Assembly (NCBI GenBank): GCA_946902875.1
Contig: OX336349.1
Span: forward strand, 9,881,891-9,945,890
Direction of reading: 5' to 3'
Source: Nematopogon swammerdamellus
Taxonomy: Eukaryota > Arthropoda > Insecta > Lepidoptera > Adelidae
Length of the DNA stretch: 64,000 bases
In this document: piece by piece, positions 57,859-64,000 of the stretch
Layout: each line of letters starts with the position of its first letter
How positions within the stretch are numbered: the first letter of the stretch is position 1
Position numbers and translations under genes: made by a program
The notes under the pieces: model-generated
Databases searched by the model: none
What the model was told of the DNA's origin: nothing
Seen by the model: only the letters and a program-made list of their open reading frames with translations

Positions 57859-58269
57859 TTTTAATTTTATTAATTTTAATTAATAATTTTTAATTAATTT
57901 TATTGATTTAAATCTTATTAATATATTCCAAGATTCGAACCCCAGAAAGTTCACCTCACGCTGCATCAAAACCACTTAAAGCAGCGTATTTGCTAAAAGC
58001 TTATCTTCATAGGTAAGCTCTTTCAGAACATTTCATGTTCCAAATTTCCATATTTCCCTAATAAAAGGTTCGTCCAGCGCCGTAAAGAAAATTATCTCAT
58101 GCAGAAGAGAATGATGGCATGTTGTATCTTGCACTGTTAGCGCCTCACAAACTGCGGTTTTGGACATCTCGGAGGAAAGGCAAACAATTTATTGTCTGTG
58201 TAACTTTGTGGATGTCCACTTCAACCCCCTGAAATAAGGTTACGGTTATTTTGGGAAAAGAAAATGTGT

Positions 58270-58312
58270 CAGACCTATTTCCTAATGGCGTAGGCGGAGA
58301 CAACGGATTTTT
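58270..58312 (-). mobile_element. Short LINE 3' remnant (same family as 14411-14610)
   Basis: CCTATTTCCTAATGGCGTAG and GCGGAGACAACGGAT on the plus strand match 14442-14476. Only about 43 bp remain. Confidence 0.45.
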
Positions 58313-58436
58313 CCCGCTTGAGTAATTATTGGTCACTTATTTAGAAAAATATTATTTTGAATTTAATATTATAAATATTATAACAATTTGCAAACGTATT
58401 CACAGTCTTGAACTACCGACAGATACGAGAACGATC

Positions 58437-58713
58437 CTATAAGGGTCCAGTTTTTTCCTCTTTTGAACGTTGACAAAAACACATTTCTTGTATGGAGATC
58501 CATTACTTTTTTATGAAATTATCATTCATAATAACATTATTTTTTGGGATATTCGCCATAAATAATAATAACACACATTCTTAGACAATTTCAACCGGCC
58601 ACCTATGTATTACGGTTTAAAAGATACAGCCCTTAGAAGGTAGGACAGATGGACAGACGGATGGCGGCGTAGGCATAGTAATAGGATTCCGTACGGATAC
58701 GAAAACCTAATAA
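58437..58713 (-). mobile_element. MITE-like repeat (GTTCCGTA family)
   Basis: The minus strand starts TAGGTTTTCGTATCCGTACG, with GGGCTGTATCTTTTAAACCG and an AAAACTGGACCCTTATAGG end. Same type as 13765-14022. Confidence 0.6.
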
Positions 58714-59367
58714 AAACTCAAATAAATATATAACGTAGATACTAAAACAAGAATGGATTTTAAAATAATTATATTATTCTTATGTGTACACTAAAAAATT
58801 AAATCTCTATCATGTCGAACCTAGAAATAAATAATGATTTTATAACATGTCCCAATAATAATTTCAACCATACTCGTACATACCATGCTTTCCGACTCCT
58901 AGCCACATATAACATAGCGTAGGGCACGTGTCTACCCACAGACAGACTGCCACATTTATCTGCCCATAGAGCAGATAAAGAACCGTAATGGAAGCCACTC
59001 AGTATGTAAGGGCAAGGATGGGTTCACGATATACGACCTCTTAGCAGCTGGAAGGCGGTCAGAAAGGTCGGTAATTGTGGAATAAATTCTGTCCGATTGC
59101 GAGATTGTTACGCGTTCTGTCGGTCTTAGATTAAGGACGATGAACTTTAGACTGTAAATATAAGTTGACTTTTGGCAGATTTATGTCATAAATCGGCACA
59201 ACTCTTCTTATTCCGATAAAAGCAAAACCCGAAGAATATTATTTCAATAAAATGTTAACTTGAAATACGCCCTTTTTCTGTTGTTTGTTAATTATATAGC
59301 GCATTCACAATAAATTTTAATCAATCATCTTCAACCTAAAAAAATTAGTTTTTTCACGATTTTTCAG

Positions 59368-60149
59368 GGTTCCGTACCTCAACAGAGGTTTCTCTGAATA
59401 TTAGACGAAAAACATTCGTGTTGAAATTTGGTATATACTATATAGAGTTTGATAACCTGATCATGGACGTATAGCATATAATATTTTATGTTAATATGTT
59501 AGTACTAAGCACGTTTTTTTTTATGGAACTGACACGGTTGGCTACATCACCTACAACGTCCGTGATGTCAGCCCATAACACCGGGTGAACTAGGTGCCAT
59601 GCCAGTGCTTCCCCCTTTGATCGTGCCGGCTACACTGAACTGGCCGGAAAATATAAACTATTTATATAACCGTTTCGACCGACGTTTCATTCAATGCGGT
59701 GGTTACCAACCCGGGCGGGTTAAACCCTACCACCAAGTAAGACTAGGAGGGAAGGGACCTACAGTTTTACGAGGAATCCGAACCTCGGTCAGCCTCCAAC
59801 GGTCAGCGGTCACCCATCCAAGAACTGACCGCACCCAGCGTTGCTTAACATTCAATAGCGACAATTGACTGTCTGCACCACTGAGCAATCGAGGCTGACA
59901 ACGTACTCGCTTTATATATTTTTTTAATTAGATTTTCGCTTTGAATCTTTCTAAATTAAAATATGTATAGCATATAACGTAGAACGAATTTCGATTTTGG
60001 GGCTAAATTTTGGGGGTCAAATTAGATTTTTTTTTTCAAGTGCATCATGTAACATATCAGTTGAAAGGCCTTGTTGGCTCACGGAAAACCGGAATGGTAC
60101 GGAACCCTCTCCACGCGAGTTCGACTCGCCCTTGATGGCTTTTTTTTTG
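59368..60149 (+). mobile_element. MITE-like repeat (GTTCCGTA family) interrupted by a SINE
   Basis: Starts GGGTTCCGTACCTCAACAG and resumes after the SINE at about 59930. It ends GAGTTCGACTCGCCCTTGAT and GGCTTTTTTTTT. The SINE at 59514-59899 splits it. Confidence 0.65.
59514..59899 (-). mobile_element. Full-length SINE of the tRNA/5S family
   Basis: The reverse strand runs GTCAGCCTCG...TTGCTCAGTGGTGCAGAC, the 5S-like block (59849-59805), the B-box-like GAGGTTCGGATTCC, the body, and the tail into T8 at 59514. It lies inside a MITE-like repeat (59368-60149) and so is younger than it. Confidence 0.82.
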
Positions 60150-60514
60150 TGTTAAAGCGCGAAGCTAAATCTGCTGCAGTTGCCAGATTTTACCTACTTT
60201 AAAGTAAATGTTTAGTAGATCGCTTGACTTCGTATTGCTAATTGATTGACACAGCAATATTGAAATCTGCCAACGATTAGCAGATGTGAACCGTCAACGA
60301 TACGTCGTCCTCAGGGTTGGGCCTTAGCCGAACGTAATGAGGTTGGGAATGGGGAGCAACGCATTGATTCCGCCGTCTCTACATCTAAAGGTTACCGCTT
60401 TACGGAACTCTGACAAAGGCAAAGAAGAAACAGCCGGATCTAGATGAATAGCTCAAGCTAATTCTAACGAGCTTCTGCTGATCTGGCGTGAATTTAGTCG
60501 CCATTCAGATTGTG

Positions 60515-60543
60515 ATGTATGTATGTATGTATGTATGTATGTA
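60515..60543 (+). repeat. (ATGT)n microsatellite
   Basis: About seven units; may be the end of an unrecognised retroelement. Confidence 0.95.
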
Positions 60544-60783
60544 CCGTCAAGTTTTAGCGGTTTTATTGAGAACGGCGTACTCTTATTGTTGTGTTATTGA
60601 AAGATTGATAACTATTCCAAGTCCTTGTGAAAAATAATAAAAAAAGGGTTTCATATTAATAAGGTGGACAATTGGACATTGCATAGAAATAGTTTTTTTA
60701 AACTGATCATTAACATTCCAAGAGTACTGTTTATTATATTGTTTAGTTATATATTGGCATAGTTCAGCCGCGGCACTGAATAC

Positions 60784-60885
60784 AGTCAGTAAATCAGTAA
60801 GTCAGTCAGCGTGTAAGCGTCCACTGCTGGATATACGGCTCTCCAATTTCCTCCAGTCCTCTCAGTCGTCAGCGGAATACACACT
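60784..60885 (-). mobile_element. RTE-type LINE 3' end remnant
   Basis: Reverse match to the other two copies: GTCAGTCAGCGTGTAAGCG, CCACTGCTGGATATACGG and CTCCAATTTCCTCCAGTCCT. Short and decayed. Confidence 0.65.
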
Positions 60886-61620
60886 AATAGAATATTTTCT
60901 TTCGCTATTGACATTCTAAGTTTAAAATGAACTAACAATTAATGATGCTTGAAATTTGAAACGACGACATCTGAAGTTCATTATGTTCCAAATACAAATA
61001 TTCTTAATTTAACCTTCTCAATCATCATCTTAGTCTTACTTAACATAATCAGAACATCGTACCACCAACGTCGTATAGAGTACAAGTAGTCCTAGATCTT
61101 TCCACACAGGGAGCGAGTACAAGTGCGTACTAGTTATAGGAAGTACATAGATGGACACGAGGGGGAAACGTAATTCAATGAATTTCACGAAGTACTCACT
61201 ATAAAGTTGGCGCGCTGGCTGTCTGTAGCGGAAGCGGCAGCAGAGTTATGCGCTACACCCCCTGCTGGGCGACTTCTGTATCCAGCTCATTCGGTTTTGT
61301 CTGGCGGAGGCCCGCCTGTACGGGTAAGGTCTGCGATGAGGGTTCATGAATATTGTTGTTTTAGCAATTTTTATTTTTACGATACATTCACTTTCGTTCG
61401 TGTACCTACAATTTGATTTTACATTTTAAAAATTTCTGTAACTTTCGATTTAGCACTGAATATTTGATCTAATTCTTAAAAATGTCTGTCCCTATGTGCC
61501 TAATTAATTTCTTTAGTTTTCACACTTACAGCTCTTATGTCTAGTAAATATTAAATATTATTAGAGTGGAATTTTGATATATAGATAGACTTATTATTAT
61601 AACTTAAAAAACATTTCACA

Positions 61621-61783
61621 GAAAAAGCACGATATATAATGTACATGAGGTGTAAAGGCGAATGCACGAGCATTGCGAATGCCATGCCGGCCTGACATGA
61701 GCCTTCTCACGCCCCTTTTGAAAAAACCCAGGCTGTACTTGGGAGGAAATAGATGGGCAGGGAGTGCGTTCCATATTTTCCAA
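61621..61783 (-). mobile_element. LINE 3' end (CR1/Jockey-type family), decayed
   Basis: AATGCCATGCCGGCCTGACA and CTGTACTTGGGAGGAAATA match the same LINE in reverse. The tail is more diverged than in the other copies. Confidence 0.68.
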
Positions 61784-62575
61784 CATTTTTAACGAAACAA
61801 TACATGTATGTTTTTTAAAACAAAAAGCAATATTGAACGCCCTAAGTATGCATCATCTGGATAAATTACGTGCTCTAGTTTTCCAGTGAAAGATGCAGCA
61901 GTCGGCCCGCCTGCAAAAATAAATATTAATAAAAGAGCTACTTCGCCAACTTTATCCATTTTCTTTCACGCAGAAGCAATAACCGTTAAACGTTAGCTTA
62001 ACTTAACCTGAAATAGAGTTTATGAGTGCGCTAAATACCAAATAATGGACCAGAAGTATCGTTAAAAGAAAAATAAACAGACTGAGCTTAACGGCGGCGA
62101 TGAGGTATAGATGGGTGCTTAAATAAGCCTTAATGCAGGTTTTATAGCATTATTATTTGTTTCTACGTTTATCCTGATTGTATTTATGAAGTTTTTTTCA
62201 TAGAAACTATAGCTTGTGATCTATTACAGATAAAATGCAGTTGTGTCATCATTCGCAAAACGCGACCGAATTCAAATTCAAATGTATTTATTAGTCTGAA
62301 AATATGATACATAGCCGAAAATTCAATAGGTAAAATACAATTTGCTTATAACTAGGAGGAAAAATAGTAATTTGGAGTATTATTTTATTTTTATCGTGGA
62401 TCCCTGTGTTATGGGAATGTTCGATTATTTATCACAAGCGACGAACATAAAAAAACCTCCGCTGGGACGTTGCAAAACAATTAATATTATTTATTTACTA
62501 TTACCAAAGCGCTACTTACTATCTATTAACTATTTCTACGTTATTTTAGACGAGAGTTTACGGATTTTTTTTTTA

Positions 62576-62672
62576 TATAGTCTGGTATGGGTGGCTGAGT
62601 CGAAGGAGCCAAAGCACATGCACCGACCAGCCAATATCACCTTCGAGAAGATGCCATGCCGGAGACTTCCCT
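62576..62672 (+). mobile_element. Interspersed repeat (GGTGGCTGA family), partial
   Basis: GGTATGGGTGGCTGAGTCG, GACCAGCCAATATCACCTTC and CCGGAGACTTCCC match copies at 35276 and 51370. Confidence 0.65.
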
Positions 62673-64000
62673 TTGGATCTTGACCCTGAGATCGAGATCG
62701 GTAATGCGAACCTGCTATCACCGATTCGGTATCTGAAAGCAACACCAAAATTATGTAATTTGATTCCAAATGCGAGCAAATTTTTAAAAGTTTTACAAAA
62801 GTGTCCCCGGACGCGAGCCCGGCAAGTAGACTTGAATATTAAAGATAATTTCCACCGGAAGGCGAGCAGATTCTCATCGCAAAAACTTCACCAACTTCCG
62901 AACTTGCTCGTGAACTCTGCCCTAAGTGCTTATTTTAAGTAGACTTAGCAACAAATAAGTACCTCGCTGAATATTCATTAGACACATTATATTGGGATAA
63001 AGAGGTTAAGTTAGAGCTTAAATAGACATCCCTTATTTAATATAATAACAAAACAAACCAAACAATTGGTTTCTGTTATAATTGTATTAAGCGATATGTT
63101 TTTCGTGTCGATTCAGAAATTATAACAATATAATCTGGCGCCGCTGCCGAATCAGCCGCTCGCTCTAAGCACCTAAAATACTCGGCAATTAAAGCTAATT
63201 ATGACTTCCTCGCATTCGCCGTCGAGACTATGGGTGCTTGGAGTAAATAATCAAAACAATTTGTTCGGTCAATAGGTTCTAAATTAACAGAAATGTCAGG
63301 AGTACCTAACTGCGAAACATTCCTCAGACAACGGATAGCCCTTGCTATCCAGCGTGGAAATGCGAGGTGAGTGTTTTAGGTACCCTTCGCGGTCATTTCG
63401 GAGACAGTTTAAATGAGATTTTTTATGTATTATAGTTTTTAGTTAATTGTCTATTTAGTACCTATTTTTGCTGTTGAATAAATAAATTCATCTTATTAAA
63501 AAAATATATATATATATAATCTGGCATGTGTGGATAGTTCATGCTTTTTCCGCGGTTGTGTCATACATAGTCATGAATATGAAAAGACCCAGAACTTCTA
63601 AAAAAAGTTCCATGCACGTGATATGTAATATTCTTTGTTGTACACCTTTTCATTATCTGATAAAAACATTAAATTCCAATTCCAAATGGAATTCCATTTC
63701 CCATAAACAGAAAATCTCACATTCCAGATTTTTTTATTTATATAATATTATGTTACATTTTGGAGGGTTATTTTATATGGAGTAACGCAGTAGTTTAACG
63801 GTCTTAGATAACTAAACATACTAAAATATAAAATAAATAGTAATATACTCAATATTATAAAGTCTTAACATAATAACTAATTAAAAATAATAAAAAGATA
63901 GTTAATATAAAATATAAGTTAAGGCAATGCCGTTCATGAGCACTTCATACGGTAAGACGCGATCATACCGAGAGAAAACGTACACAGCAAAATGTATAGA
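62673..64000. other. No confirmed gene; small coding-like remnant
   Basis: 63302-63366 can be read as VPNCETFLRQRIALAIQRGN-AR, followed by GAGGTGAGTG, which resembles a donor site. It has the look of a retroelement protein scrap but is too short to assign. The rest is AT-rich. Confidence 0.3.

Larger units (their letters stand above)
60150..61620. other. No recognised gene
   Basis: A 69-codon frame at 61207-61416 covers a GC-richer patch followed by a donor-like CGGGTAAGG. It might be an exon but I recognise nothing in it. Confidence 0.4.

Overview
This is AT-rich eukaryotic DNA, almost certainly a moth or butterfly (Lepidoptera). I infer this from dense interspersed repeats of types I associate with lepidopteran genomes: LINE 3' ends, Helitron-like tails ending in CTAGT after a GC hairpin, SINEs ending in a short A tract, and repeats opening with a GTTCCGTA-type motif. 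There are no bacterial-style operons and no confirmed rRNA or tRNA gene. I recognise no ordinary housekeeping gene, and the window reads as intergenic or intronic DNA filled by successive transposon insertions.

The one convincing spliced gene is on the minus strand at 48181-44742. Two small exons and one large exon join with consistent phases and good splice sites. They encode a protein with a Mutator-type transposase domain of the kind found in arthropod mobile genes. It carries five 16-residue tandem repeats. It runs straight into an out-of-frame fragment of a YqaJ-type exonuclease domain, so the middle of the gene appears deleted.

Layout: 1-3.5 kb has Helitron-like, LINE and SINE pieces. 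3.5-4.8 kb has two nested hAT-type elements. 5.9-6.8 kb is a truncated LINE with 275 codons of reverse-transcriptase C-terminus. 8-10 kb has a full-length SINE with a tRNA/5S rRNA chimeric head and RTE-type LINE ends. 10.4-13.6 kb is featureless. 13.6-18 kb has MITE-like, LINE and GC-rich repeat copies. 21-27 kb holds repeat fragments and a 145-bp palindrome carrying a hammerhead-like core. 33.3-34.6 kb is a cluster of three inverted-repeat elements. 35.5-41.7 kb is a non-coding LTR-retrotransposon-like element with 1,771-bp terminal repeats that look identical, and a 4-bp target duplication. 43.8-48.2 kb is the Mutator/YqaJ locus beside a large hairpin. 49.9-64 kb has LINE fragments, a Penelope-like fragment with a GIY-YIG endonuclease domain, Helitron-like and MITE-like elements with SINEs nested in them, and a promoter-like repeat.

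The elements do not form a pathway. Their relation is one of nesting and of non-autonomous copies presumably mobilised by proteins encoded elsewhere. Identities such as 'hAT' or 'RTE' rest on termini and short protein motifs read by eye and have not been confirmed by any database search.
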